Origin: Chlorophyllum brunneum
Taxonomy: Eukaryota > Basidiomycota > Agaricomycetes > Agaricales > Agaricaceae
Direction of reading: 5' to 3'
DNA length: 64,000 bases
NCBI GenBank assembly: GCA_963576785.1
Contig: OY756150.1
Coordinates: 1,736,001 to 1,800,000 of the forward strand
Below the pieces are notes generated by a model. The model ran no database searches. It saw only the letters and a list, made by a program, of their open reading frames with translations, and was not told the DNA's origin. This document shows, piece after piece, positions 34,114-46,629 of this stretch. The first letter of the stretch is position 1, and the number at the start of each line of letters is the position of its first letter. Both the position numbers and the translations under genes were made by a program.

Positions 34114-35846
34114 TCAACGAATACTCAGAATTCCCTCTTTAGTCGAATTAATCCTTCCACCCCCAACATCTTCTCCAGCACTGTTCCCTCTCGTCTTTTT
34201 TTTCTTGCTAACACTCTCTACCGTCATATCCCACACTCTCCAGAACTTGAGGTTCTCATCTCCAGCACCAGTACAAACCACATCGCCCCCGGGTCCGATA
34301 CAACTAAACAACACTCGAGAGTCATGGGCATCCCTAATCTCGGCCACACGCTCCATACTCGGATATGCATGAATCATGATCGAATTGGTTGGGTAGCCAT
34401 GAGTCGTAAGAATTTCTTTTCGGTGTTTTGCCCATTGAATAGATGTGATTTGCGATGGAGTGCGGAGGGTATGCAAACGGGCGCCTGTAGTGCTGTTCCA
34501 GATATTGATTGTGGCATCGTTCGTGCCGCCTCCTGAAGCCAGGAGGGAAGGTTGCCAGGGACACCATGCGATTGCCTAGTCCAGGTCAGTAGGAGGGAGG
34601 TACGTTAATCAGTAACTCACCTTGACAGCGGCCGTATGATTACGTTTTGTCCATTTAGCACTTCCCCGTGCACCTTCGCCTACGTCGCCAACACGCCCAT
34701 CCCAGATATTAACGACATTATCATTACCACCACTGGCGAGTAGTTCACCGTCGCTCCTCCATTTTAGCCCGCAGACTTCACCACTATGTCCGAGAAGTTC
34801 CATTACTTTATGACGAGGAACCCGAACGTCATGGTGCCAAATACTTCCATCGGCACATCCAGAACTAAGGATATGCTCATTCCACGACAGAGTCGCAACC
34901 TGACTTAGATGGCCGCTCATTGTCCTCAACTTCTGTCCAGCCTCCACGTCCCAAAGCTCAACGTCACCCGCCCCAAGACCAACACCCAAAAAAGCACCAT
35001 CGTTGGAGAAGTCGACGCTTGAGACGTACGATCCCTCAGGTGCTTCACCCAATTGCACAACCGAGCCTGTATCGGCTTTCCAGATGTACGTAGCAGCTTC
35101 AAGTGCGACTGCGACTGCGTTATCGCACGACCAGCTCAAGAGGTTGAGATAGAAATCATCAACCATGCCAGGTGCGTCCAACACACGCTCAGGTTGAGTA
35201 GGAATCTTACGGGCTTTACTCGTCGTAGCTCCCGTGGACGATGGAAGAGCCCCTGGACGTTGGGCATATAGAGGTTTGGCATACTCACGTTGTTGGGCGA
35301 GTGTGAGGTCCGAGGAGGAAGCGGCGGGGGGTTGTTCATGGTAGCCCAAGATACGACGATTGATGGGAACGCCGGTAGCTGCTGCAAGGCGGGCCGTATG
35401 GCCAGGGGAGGTTTGAGTATTAAGAGACATTTGATCCAGGGTAGCTGCGACGGCTGCAATGTCGGTTGTACTTTCTCTATTTGTAATGAAACGGTCCCGC
35501 TGGTCGAGACCTACACGGTTCTATATGCCCATTTAGCTGGCATTTGAGGCGATAGCTGAACACGGACCGTCGCGGGAGTAGACTTGGATCGTTTGAGTTC
35601 AGGCTTGGGAGGTGGGACGTAATCACAAGTGACTACATCCAGCCGGGACTCGACGCCGCCCTTCCTGATGACACCAACAGGCTGCCTATGAACAGAGGAT
35701 TTCTTCGAAGGTGAGGAGGGTCTCGAGGATGGCCGGGAGGAAGCGAGAGTAACATTGTTGAAGCCGGAGATAAGGGAAGGAGTGAGCGGAGTCTTGGCTT
35801 CTGAACGAGAGCGGACACGGTTCGACGGTGTCTTTGGTTGTGGCAT
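34114..35846 (-). CDS. CDC20: Cdc20/Fizzy, WD40 activator of the anaphase-promoting complex
   Basis: Exons 35846-35568, 35499-34621 and 34575-34114 give 539 residues; introns are 68 and 45 nt. The C-box that docks on the APC/C is intact at residues 95-101 (DRFITNR). Next come the family hallmarks RILGYHE and VDDFYLNLLSWSCDN, then a seven-bladed WD40 propeller (for example GHSGEVCGLKW, LLASGGNDNVVNIW). The protein ends in Ile-Arg, the IR tail that binds Cdc27. The first 93 residues are Ser/Pro/Lys-rich, as usual. Cdc20 selects securin and cyclin B for degradation at anaphase; the closely related Cdh1/Srw1 is less likely given the overall N-terminal pattern but is not excluded. Confidence 0.92.
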
Positions 35847-35938
35847 TGAGCGATCCAGACGAGCACCGCGACCTGAACTTTGAACGAGCACCCACGTGAT
35901 CTCCTCGCGTTCGCCACGTGAGTACACTGCCAAGTCCA
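35847..35938. promoter_or_regulatory. Compact bidirectional promoter with two CACGTG boxes
   Basis: Only 92 bp separate the CDC20 start (minus) from the nucleotidyltransferase-like start (plus). CACGTG occurs at 35893-35898 and 35915-35920, 22 bp apart, about two helical turns. The first lies in the 10-mer CCCACGTGAT shared with the URM1/RCF1 promoter. Confidence 0.6.
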
Positions 35939-36150
35939 ATGACGGCTTCCAAACACAGGTCGACCCCAACCTTTGGTGAGACGCAAAAGTGTATCACCTC
36001 CATATGGCAGAGAGAGGAATATGAAAAGGATGTACTTTCAGCAGGAATCTTTGGCTCCGTGGCCCGTAGCCTCGCTCACCCAGAATCTGATGTTGGCATT
36101 CTCATTGTATTGGACCACAAACTCACTGGGAGCATATCGGTTTCGTGACC
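35939..36150 (+). CDS. Nucleotidyltransferase-like protein, 5' part or fragment
   Basis: The frame from 35939 (MTASKHRSTPTFGETQK) reads to TGA at 36146-36148. Residues about 40-58, GIFGSVARSLAHPESDVGIL, match the GSxAR...SDxD core of MNT/Pol-beta-type nucleotidyltransferases, except that the second Asp of the D-x-D is replaced (DVG). A donor-like GTTTCG at 36140 and an acceptor-like TTTGATAG near 36190 suggest a further exon, but the LINE zone begins by about 36.3 kb, so the gene is probably truncated. Related small proteins occur as free-standing one-domain genes in fungi. Confidence 0.5.
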
Positions 36151-36330
36151 GTCCTCTTAATTCGTCCGTATTGCTTTTATCGTTTGATAGGTCTGATAGA
36201 AGCTTGCAGCCATGATGTCTCCTTTAGCAGGGACCAGATTGGGCCTGGGCAATCAAAAACAATCCCGACCAAATGGAAGGTATGGGTTTATCAATACAGC
36301 TCGAAATCTTGTACCCTTTTTATTTAGTTA

Positions 36331-37431
36331 AATTGATTATTAATGGTCAATCTCCATTTTACTTCTATTTATTTTGATGTCAACCTATTATATTTGACTT
36401 GGGGCAATCTACACAACATCTATATGCCATTTTCTCAAATACTTACTGACTTCCTTTGTCAGAAGATCATCAAATCCTATCAGAATGCCTGGATTACTCA
36501 ATTCCAGGATCCTTCTTACTTAGGTAGCTAGTTCATGGCTCTTAAAGGGCATAATGGTAAGCTTCTCCAGCCCACTTACCTCAATGGAGGTTTGTGGCTA
36601 CTTTCTGCCATAGTAGAGTCCAACTTGCTGTCAGCTTGCATATGTAGGATTATACTCAACCATGCACCAATTGGGGCCTATAGGTCTCAGTTCTTCCAGG
36701 ACAAACCTTTCTAATGTCCATATAGGGCTCTCTTTGAGTCTCATGTGCATATTCTTACCTCTTGTCCAAGGTTCAACTCCTTTAGGGGGTACTCTGCTAT
36801 ACTGGATGCCCTCATCAAGATCTTGAAAGTGAATCCTCAGGCATTTGCTTTCCCATCCATTCCTCAGGGAATTGGATAACTGGATTAGGGTAGGTAGGTT
36901 ATTGTCCAACACCAGAGGCCTCTGGTGAAGACTTGGTGTGCATGTTCAATATCTAATGAACAGACCTGACCCCCTTGGTGACTAGGTGTGGTGAAGACAC
37001 CAATAGCCACACAAATGGTGTGGCCAATTACTCTGGCAAGGATAACTGTGGCCGGGGGTTTAGGTCCAAGTAAAAGGGAGTTGGGTGCTTTACTGGGCTA
37101 ATAACTAGATACATTGCTACTGCTAGGCATTTACAGTGAATTAACACCTACTAACTAGACCTAGTCTTTGGACTGGGTTGCTGGTTGGGAGACCTTCCTA
37201 CCTACTCACCTCCTCTGGCATCCACTCCCCTTGTTCTTCAGGCTCAGGAGTAGAATGTGATTTCTCCTGCTATTAGCCTTAGGCAATGGCACTTTTGCTT
37301 GGTAGGGCATAATTACCACTTCTCCATAGATACCTGCTAGTCTACTCATTTGTATTCTGGCCATGGGCTGTGTTCAAGCACCACATAATAAATTGGCCTT
37401 AGGCCATGATTCAAAAAAAAAAAAAAAAAAA
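36331..37431 (+). mobile_element. Tad-like LINE, 3' end with poly(A)
   Basis: The C-terminal part of a LINE ORF2 is readable through a few stops: KIIKSYQNAWITQFQDPSYLG, LLQPTYLNGGLWLL, then RIILNHAPIGAYRSQFF followed by a decayed Cys/His finger (HVHILTSCPRF). HAPIGEYR..FF before a CCHC finger is typical of basidiomycete Tad-like LINEs. A 3' UTR follows, ending in 19 A residues (37413-37431). The left boundary is approximate; no target duplication was found. Confidence 0.75.
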
Positions 37432-38132
37432 TTCCATAAAGTATGTCTTCTGGAGTTGTGAGTATGATTGGGCTTAGCTAACAGCCTATTATTGAGAGGT
37501 ATGTGACAGATGTCATCACTTTCCCATTCCCCCTCATAACCCCCCTTATATCTAGGAACAACCTGGACTATCTGGAAGGCATTAGGGTTTTTTCATTTAA
37601 TGTTACAAAATCTTATGTCTATGTTAATGTATTACTCAAGAAATTGAAAGATGACTTTGATATTCTCTTTTTTTCCAAGAACCTCCTTGGAAGTTTATCT
37701 GTTCTGCTCCCTCTACTGCTAACATGGAAGGAGATGACATTACTGGTGTACCAAAGCACCCTGACTGGCTTATGGTGGTGTGTTTCTCTGCAAAGGGGTC
37801 CTAGTCCCAAGTAATAGCATATGTACACACTTGTTTGCAATGTCTAAGACCATTAATGAGGAGGGACCTTGTCAATTATCCTGATATTCTTGTACTGATG
37901 CTCTTTACCAATGTTGAGGCATACAACTTCCTGAACATCTACTTAGATGATCAACATACTGCCATCAACTTTCTTCATGGAAAGGTTGATGTTCTTCCCC
38001 CATTCAATTTTATGAGTGGGGACTTCAACTATCATTCTTCAGAGTAGGACCCTGAGGTTCTACATTATTGAACAATAGTACATAAACTTATGGAAATAAG
38101 TTGCAATCTTAGTCTCAATTTGGTTATACCAA
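37432..38132 (+). mobile_element. Tad-like LINE, APE-endonuclease fragment
   Basis: An endonuclease domain starts near 37570 (IRVFSFNVTKSYVYVNVLL) and continues through FDILFF, MRRDLVNYPDIL, NIYLDDQHTAINFL and FNFMSGDFNYHSSE. The M.GDFN.H block is the metal-binding core of APE-type LINE endonucleases. Frameshifts and the Cys to Tyr change mark decay. It is cut at 38132 by the gypsy LTR. Confidence 0.72.
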
Positions 38133-38583
38133 TGTAAAGACAGTTGATCAGCTATGCTTGATGCACCTAATCATCCACTCTCATGTTTTCATGAGCCAGG
38201 CACTGCCACCCAGCTTACTTGTGCATGGACCACCATGCACCTATTAAAATACAAGTGATATGTTCCCCTCCACTTGTGCTTTTGGATTCCCAAAGCATAA
38301 CAGTTGCACACACACACACTTGGACCACCATGGACCCTTTCAAAACTAAAACAGGTCACCTTTGGATGACACCTGTGCTTTCGGATGCTCAAAGCATGTC
38401 TAGACATGCACACACCTAGACTGGTTTCCGTGTTTCCTCCTACTTCCTTTGATGTTAGCAGTACTTGCCACTCAACACTCAGACACCCCTCTCTTGATAT
38501 AAATACAGGCATGTTTTAGTTAGAAGCCATCAAATTACAACCCAGTTTTACAGCACATTTGGTCACCCCACTCATAAGTCTTT
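38133..38583 (+). repeat. 5' LTR of the old gypsy element
   Basis: It aligns with 46630-47077 along its length (CATGTTTTCATGAGCCAGGC, TTCCCAAAGCAT, CAAAACTAAAACAGGT, GATATAAATACAGGCATG). Similarity ends near AAGTCTTT. The TATA-like GATATAAATA lies near 38498. By eye the pair differs at well over a tenth of positions. Confidence 0.82.
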
Positions 38584-38803
38584 TGTCACCTGCCCCACTC
38601 ATTGACCTTCTCTCTTGTTCTCTTTTCTCTATATCTCTCTATCTCTATCTCCGGTTTCGAAGCCTCATGGTTGTTTTGTTGATCACAATCATTGAAAAGA
38701 ACTTGTCTCTTCAACTGGAGCCCACTACGAGGGGCTTCAAACCAGTCCCTTATCTAAAAATCTCCATAGACCTCGCCTACAAGGCCCCATTTTCCTTGTT
38801 CCC

Positions 38804-40920
38804 ATGTCTACTATGCTAGGCAATATGTCTCAGGAGGCTCCCAACAACCAAGCTCTAGCCTTGCAGTCTATTCTGCCCTTTCTACCCTGGCAATCCAAGG
38901 TATCTCAACCACAGCCGAGATCACTGTCACTTTCCAAACTTTCCAAAAACATACGTGGATTCTCTGCTGCACAGTGGCCAGCTAGATCACATAACCCAAA
39001 TGCCAACCCACCACAGACACCACCCCCTGGTAGCTCCCCTGCTGTATCACAACACTTCCACTATTGAATACAAGAATATGGATACCAGTCACAACTCTTT
39101 GCAAGAGCGTATCATACCATTCTATGCCACGCCCCAATTGGTGAATACCGACTTCAGTTCTTCCCCAACAAGGATTTATCTTGCTACCACTGTGACAATC
39201 AAATGGTCCAGACTAGGTCACACATCCTCTATTGTTATAACACCTTCGATCACTACTTTGGTGTTGACACCATCAAGATACTTGTCAACTTCTTGTATTG
39301 CAACCTTGCCACATTCAGCTTCCCTCTGGAAACTGATCACCCTCATATCCGCGCTGGTTTAATACCCCTGCTGCATTATTGTCAAGTTTATCAGAGGTTC
39401 AGGTCTGTGCCCATGTGAATCCTTTCTTTCTTTCTTTTTTTCTTGTGCTCTTCCGGTTATGGATTTCAATCTCATTTCTCTATCTCTCCTTTTCTCGCTT
39501 GTCTACTATTTTATATAGTTTTCATTCAACTTCTATCATTCCCATAGTGTCTGGGCAAAATGCCCCTTCACATGCTAGTACCGTTTGTTATTCCCCCTTG
39601 TGTTTGTGAGTCAATAGTTTCTTTCTATCAATCTCTTTCTTTCACTCTCTTTCTCTCTGAATTCCTTTTACTCTTTTTCCCGCTGTTCAACTCAGGTACC
39701 AAACATCTCTCTAGTATATGTACTAGATGGCATTGAGTCTTGTGGGGTTAGTTTATGAGTAGGTTACTTTCCTTGCTCTGAACATTCTGTACATTCTGCC
39801 TTTGTATGTATGTACACACGGACTGCAATTGAGTACTGCTTTATAAATTGTTGAATTAAAAAAAAAAAAAAAAAAACACTTCCACTATCCTCCATCGAAT
39901 ACCCACCATATGCCCGGTCCTGGTGAATGTGCAGCCCCACAATTTGATGGTACATCCCGTGGCCTCAGGTGGTTCCTAGATAAAGTAGAGGTATGGGGAA
40001 GGGAATGTAACATCAGTTCAAAAGACCATATCATGCATATACTTCAGTACCTGGAGCCCTGAGATTGAGAAGTCTGGAAAGCTTGGACTAATGCTACCTT
40101 GAGGTTCAAGGCAAAAGTAATCTCAATGTACCCTGGATCTGATGAGAGGTACACAGCTACCGAGCTAGAGATCCTAGTTGAGAACCAGACAGCAGTTCCA
40201 ATGGTTGATCTTGCTCAATTTGGCAAATATCACCAGCAGTTTGTTACTAAGGCTAACTAGCTGTTAACTAACAACAAGATCTCTCAGCAGGAAAGAAGCA
40301 AGATGTTTCTAGATAGCCTTCATACCAACTTCTATAACCATGTCAAGGCCCAGCTTTGTCTTATGGACCCTATGCACCCTTTTGACCAGCCATAGAATGT
40401 CTCTCAGATTGAAGAAGCAGCTAAATTCCTGTTAGAAGGAAACTATGGACAGGCTACAGTGGCATATCCTACCACCATGCCTCAGCCAGCCTATCTATCA
40501 TATTCTGCCTTCCTCCCATTGGCTGTACACCCTCCTTATCCTACATACATTCCCACTGTGCAACCAGCCCTGCCTTTGCTACCTTCCCAACAATCCCAGC
40601 CACCTCCACAACCTACTTCAGCCCCTTGTGAAACCTTCAACATAACAGCCATGCAATAGTTTTTGACATCAGCAGATGCCCTCATTGACAAGCTGACTGC
40701 TAAGCTTGATTAGAACATAGTCTCCTCACTTATGCAGCAATCCTGGCCCTCCAGTTCCCAGTTCTCAATTCAGCCTGGATGTTGTGCATATTCCAATCCA
40801 AACCACTTTATTAGATTCTATCCCAAAGTGGCCAAATATATTCATCAGAGATGTTGCATCAAAGATCAGACCAATTAGATCTGCCTACCCAATGGAGTCT
40901 TAGTTACCCCACCTTTGGCT
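38804..40920 (+). pseudogene. Gag of the old gypsy element, split by a LINE
   Basis: Gag starts at 38804 (MSTMLGNMSQEAPNNQALAL). Its frame is cut at 39064 and resumes at 39889 after the LINE: QHFHY continues as PPSNTHHMPGPGECAAPQFD. Capsid-like blocks follow (FLDKVEVWGRE, HILQYLEP). Stops at 40060, 40066 and further on break it. A decayed zinc knuckle (CCAYSNPNHFIRFYP) near 40789 is followed by ICLPNGVLVTPP, a spacing known from basidiomycete gypsy Gag. Confidence 0.8.
39065..39874 (+). mobile_element. 5'-truncated LINE insertion with poly(A) and 14-bp target duplication
   Basis: AACACTTCCACTAT stands at 39051-39064 and again at 39875-39888, flanking the insert. The insert encodes a LINE C-terminal finger (CYHCDNQMVQTRSHILYC) and a 3' UTR related to the opposite-strand LINE at 47079-51375 (shared around CATGCTAGTA..GTTTGTTATTC). 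It ends in 19 A residues (39858-39876). This is a textbook target-primed insertion inside gag. Confidence 0.92.
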
Positions 40921-41399
40921 GCTGGAAAGGATATTCTTGAACATGTTGATAACTGGTACACAGTGCACCCTACCATTGCCAGTAATATATCAGCCTCAAC
41001 TGTTCAAACCAATATTCTCGAAGCTGTACCTGCTAGTTCAGGATTTCCATTTGTATTTACAACAGCCACTTCCCAGTTTCATGCCACCACCAGCCAGGAC
41101 AAAGAGCTTCAGGTCCTTGATACCATCATAGTTGCAGCCCTGAAGTATCAAGAAGAAATTCATGTGCATTCAAAGACTTCTGGAAAATCAAAGGCTATCT
41201 CAGCCAGTGTTAAACCCCATTTACATCAACGTCACCCTTGTATACACAAAATTCCCAATTGCCATCATCCAGCCAGTCCCAATTTCACTACTCAACATCC
41301 ATCGAGAACCCAGTCATTAACCAGACTGCCATCTAATGTAGCCTGGACACCCCCTTTTCCATCACCTTACGAGAGCTCTATTCAACTTCTCCAGATGTC

Positions 41400-44300
41400 C
41401 GAAGATTCATCAAAGACCAGGTAACAACATGTCACATCCCTGTTGGTTCTGCAGCTACTGTAACTATTGAGGATTCCCCTGAAGAAAATGACCTTGCAAT
41501 TTTGGCATTCATTCACCAACATTCTCACCAAGCAGGCTCAGTTATTGTTGCAAACCAAATTGAAGATCTTTGCACTATTGTACTTAAATTGGATGGAAAG
41601 GTTTCTGTAAATACTATCCTGGATGAAGGTTCCCAGATTACAGCTATTTGAAGGGACATATGGGAAAAGCTAGGCCTTCTGCTACTGTCCAATGAAAAGA
41701 TGATCATAGGATCAGCAAATTCATCAAGGAAATCCACTCTTGGCCTACTTCAAGATCTTCCAGCTCATACTGGACAAAGCACATTCTATTTCCAAGTCTA
41801 AGTGGTCAAGAATGCCTCTTATGAAATGTTACTCAGTCGACCTTTTCTCACTCTCACAGAAGCACAGACTCACCATTATACCAATGGTGACTTGCATATT
41901 ACACTACTTGATCCTAACTCACACGAAACATTTACTATCCCTACCAAACCTTGCACTCACACCCTCAAATCCTCCAACTCAGATTTTCAGTAATCAATGA
42001 TTCGGTTCTTTGTCGAGGAGATACAGTCTTATATAACCCACCTTCCATATTGGTCCAACAATTGTCATACTTCATGGCATTACCATTCACCTTCACTTCC
42101 TCAATGTTTCCACTACTCAACCTTCCCTAGGAAATATATGAAATTTCCCTATCTAATGCTCTTCTATCATATGACCTTACTAATGTCTCAAGTTTTGCCT
42201 ATAAGAAAGTTGCCAACTGAATGTACCCAGTTGCTACAACTTTGCCAGAGGATTTCTGCATTGTCTGCCGAATACCCACCAATCCCTTAGAAAATATGCC
42301 AGTACTCCCATTTCACCCACCCACTTTTGCACCAGGAATGCACTATATACAAGAACAAAAAGACTCTATGGAGGTTAATGAAGAAGGATTCCTCACAGAA
42401 GAAGAGGAAAAACTTGTTTATCATCTCATCAAACTTCAAGAACTAGCCTTTGCATGGAATGAGGGTGAGAAAGGGAAGTTCTCAGAAGAATACTTTGATC
42501 CAGTCACTATTCCCACTATTGAGCATATTCCTTGGGTCTACTGCAACATACCCATCCTACCTGGGAACTATCAAAAGGTTGTTGACATTATCAAGGCCAA
42601 GATTGCTGCTGGTGTATATGAACTCTCCAACTCCTCCTATCAATCTCACTGGTTCTATGTACTCAAGAAGGACAGGAAATCCCTTTGCCTGGTTCACAAT
42701 CTCCAGCCACTCAATCGAGTTACTATTAAAGACAGTGGGCTCCCACCAGTAGTTGAGCAGTATGCAGAGTTATTTGGTGGACATGGATGTTATGGAGTTT
42801 TTGACCTTCTTGTCAGTTCTGACTAGCACTTACTCTCCCCAGAATCTAGAGATCTTACAACCTTCCAATCTCCTGTTGGAACTCTTTGGCTTACCTCTAT
42901 ACCCATGGGCCACATAAATTCTATGCAAATCTAACAGGCTGACCTCACACACATACTCCAGCCCAAAATCCCTCACATTATGATGCCATTCATTGACAAT
43001 GTGCCTGTCAAAGGCCCACCAATACACTACGAGACTGAAGACAGCTTTGAGACCATCCCTGAGAACCCCAGGATCCATTGCTTTGTCTGGGAGCACCTCA
43101 ACAATGTAAATCACATACTCCAGCATATCAAGCATACCAGTAGTACATTCTCCACCAAGAAATCCCATTTCTGCACACCAACTACAGTAGTTGTTGGCCA
43201 TCAATGTATATACAATGGTCGACTTCCTGACACAGCTCAGGTTCAGAGGATCATTGATTGGCCCCAGTGCAAGTCTCTCACTGAAGTTCAAGGTTTCTTA
43301 GGTACCCTTGGTACTATACAGATATTCATCAAAAACTTCACCGCCGTCACTCAACTGCTTGTGAACTTGACAAAGAAAGGGGTAGAATTTGAATTTGGAA
43401 AAGAAGAAAAGTCCACTATGAAGGAGGTCAAGACACTAGTGCAAAATTCACCAGTCATCCATGTCCTTGACTACAAATCCAACAACAAAGTCATCCTTGC
43501 TGTTGATACCTCAAAGATAGTAGTTGGTTATATACTCTAGCAACTTGGCAATGACAGCAAGTGCTACCCCTCCTGATTTGGATCCATCTGTTGAGGAAAT
43601 GACTGTAACGTAATTTGCTAAGGACAGCAGTAAATGCAGTGGGAGAGGACATAGGGTCTACTCACCGAGATAATACACTTCTATTTGATACCTGTAGAAA
43701 GGTAATTCAGATAGACAGATATTGGTTATGAAATGGTCGGTATCAGAGGTAGACAAGTTATAGTCGAGGAGATCGAGACTGATGTTGTACTCAAGAAGAT
43801 AAGCAATGATAAAGAAGTTGTTCGATTGAACAAGATGCAGAACTAGGTCTGCTACATGGGGTTTATATACATATTGAAGCATAGACAAGCCATACTACAT
43901 AAAATACTAGGAATACATAGAATGTTTCTTATGACTCCTATTAACTGCGGTGTAGTGCCTGCGGAGTACTGCAGAATGTAGTATACTAGTTATTGGTACT
44001 TTGTAGAATAATCTATCAAGTACTTATGACTCTCATCGTATGCAGAGCAACTCATAGGAAGTTACTATGGATTGAAGTTACTGGAAAGTAACAGATCAGT
44101 CTATTATTATCATGATGACTTCATAGTCTATTTCTAGAATATGTCCGAAACTTCAACACCATCACCCTCAATAAATGCGAATTGTGCTATCTGCAAGCCA
44201 AACTAGAGTTATTTGGAGTCTTTTGGGTGCTCAAGGATGTCAAAATCTGGATAAATTGGAGTGAAGAATCTTGTAGTTGAAGTTGATGTGAAATACATCA

Positions 44301-46192
44301 AAGGCATGATCAATAATCCTGATATACAGCCTAACATCTCAATGAACAGATGGATCTTTGCAATCCTCCTCTTTGACTTCAAGCTACAACACATACCTGG
44401 CAAGGAACATGGATCTGATGGCTTTTCGTAACAACTACCTGCACCTGAAGATCCACCTGTCAAAGATGACTATGAAGACTGGATTGATATTGCCAATGTC
44501 TTTTCTCTTTCAACCACTCTTTCATCTCTGTCCTCATCCCTTGTCTGCTACACTAGCAATTTCAGGCCTCCATGGCCCCTCTGTTCCAACACATTCTGCA
44601 TCGAGTTCCTTAATGAGATTCCCCCCCTACAAGATATTCTCATATCATCCTCTCATCACTATTGTCAACTTCCCTCCCCACCAGTCTCCTCCAATCACCA
44701 ACTAGCCCAAACACTCAATGTAGGAGTACAGTCTGGCCCCAACATAATTCCATGCTCAGACAAGGCTAAGGCTTACGATCTAGAACTTGACCACATCACC
44801 TCTTTCCTCTTGGAACTATCACAACCACCTGGCATCACAGAGAATGATTTCAGGTGCCTTGTATGCCTCACAACCCAATTTTTTGTTCAGGATCTCAAGC
44901 TGTGGAAGAAAGACAGTTGGCACAAACACAAGTTGGTGATACAAGATGAAGACAAGAGGTTGGAGATAATTTGGCAAGCCCATGATTTTCTTGGACACAA
45001 AGGAATCTTTACTACTTGTATACACCTCTTAGAACAATTCTGGTGGCCTGATCTTGATACTGATGTCCACTGGTACATCAAGACATGCCACAAGTGCCAG
45101 ACATACCTCATTCACCATTTCCACATCCCACCCACCATTCCTATGCTATTCAACCTCTTCCACAAGGCCTATATTGATACCATGTTCATGCCTTGCTCTG
45201 GCGGATACTGATACATTGTTCATGCCCAATGTTCCCTCTCTTCATATCCCAAGTTCCAGCTGCTCTATGCTGAGAATGCTCAGTTGCTAGTAACATTTAT
45301 CTTTAAAGATATTCTTTGCTGCTGGGGAGCTATTGAGGAGTTGGTCACAGACAATGGACCAGCTTTTGTACAGGCAGTGGAATACTTGGCAGCAAAATAC
45401 AAAATCAATCATATATGAATATTGCCATACAACTCCCAAGCCAATAGGATTGTTGAATGATGACATCTGGATGTTCGAGAAGCACTTGTCAAGGCCTCAG
45501 AGGGTGAAGAGACACACTGGATGGCAGCTGCTCCCACGGTCTTCTGGGCAAAATGGGTGTCCATTCAGAAGGTGACTGGATACTTGCTATATTACATAGC
45601 CCATGGCATCAAACCCCTCCTTCTTTTCAACCTTGCCAAAGCCATATACCTTGCACTCTCCCTTACCAAGCCCCTCCCAACCAAGGACCTCATTGCTGCA
45701 CAAGCCCTGCAGCTCCGAAAATGACCAGCCGACCTCGCTCAGGTCAAGGAATCTGTTCTCAAAGCCCAGTATGCTTCAATCCAGGAATTCAACAAGAAGT
45801 ACAAAAACACCATCCGGACCTTCAACTTTGACACTGGTGCTCTAGTCTTGGTTTGCAACTCACACCATGACAAATACCTTGGTAGCAAAATAGCACCTAG
45901 GTACTTTGGTCCCATGATTGTTCTCAGGAGGACTACAGGTGGATCTTATATTCTCTCTGAACTGGACAGATCCATTTCCAAGCTGTGGTTTGCAGCCTTT
46001 TGTCTTGTTCCCTACTACCCATGTAATTTGCAAGCAGTACCTGTCACAAAGGTCACTGACATGACCCCAGAACAGCTGGATGATTACACCTATAATGCAG
46101 ATCCTACAAAACTTGACCTGACATCTTCTGGAGGCCCACCTGGGTTACCAGACCCTATTCCTGTCCCAGCAACTCCACCTTTTCATGTTTAA
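41400..46192 (+). pseudogene. Pol of the old gypsy element (protease, RT, RNase H, integrase)
   Basis: Domains in order, across many stops: aspartic protease near 41620 (ILDEGSQITAI followed by TGA at 41649); reverse transcriptase from about 42330 (WFYVLKKDRKSLCLVHNLQ), with its catalytic box at 42989-43000 reading FIDN in FIDNVPVKGP; RNase H split by the solo LTR (ELFGVFWVLKDVKIW, LQHIPGKEHGSDG); integrase from 44950 with an HHCC finger (HDFLGHKG .. CHKCQ) and core pieces (AYIDTMF, VTDNGPAF). The C-terminal part (KYLGSKIAPRYFGPMIVLRR) extends to the stop at 46190-46192. No chromodomain is seen. Confidence 0.88.
43589..44158 (-). repeat. Solo LTR of the copia family found at 54362
   Basis: A 570-bp block matching, in reverse orientation, the 573-bp LTR at 54362-54934. 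It runs TGTTGAGG..CTTCAACA and is flanked by a perfect CCATC duplication (43584-43588 and 44159-44163). No internal sequence remains, so the element was lost by LTR-LTR recombination. It interrupts RNase H of the old gypsy element. Confidence 0.93.
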
Positions 46193-46629
46193 TGTGCTTG
46201 CCCAACTTTGCGGCAGGTCAGAAAACACTATCTGAGCCTCAAAAACCTCTGGTTTGACTAACATAGTTGCTAGTAATCCTAGATATATCCCCCTTTTCTC
46301 CTTTTCATACCCATTTCCTCTTTCCACCCTCCTTCACTCTCATGATTTTTGCTTGGTTTCCATTTTCTGGCTTCAATGCCTGCCCGAGCTAGACAAAGCA
46401 TTCAACTGCGTATTCACCCACATTTTATTTTATTTTTATTTTTATTTCCACTATCATGGCCTTTAGTAGAGTAATCAGCTCCTCCTCCTGTCTCTTTATT
46501 CCTTCTTGTCCTGTACTTCCTCCCCAGTCTTTCCTTGTAATCTCCTCCTCTCTTCCCTGCCACTCCTTACCATACCTCGTACTACTCCACAGACTGACCA
46601 GGAGGTCACTACAAAAACTCCCTGGGTGA
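46193..46629. other. Old gypsy 3' non-coding region
   Basis: These 437 bases lie between the pol stop and the 3' LTR. They are pyrimidine-rich with a T-rich stretch near 46425-46445. No further ORF was recognised. Confidence 0.4.

Noticed and set aside
37413..37431. Poly(A) as a simple microsatellite
   Set aside because: It directly follows a LINE C-terminal coding region and 3' UTR, so it is a retrotransposition tail.
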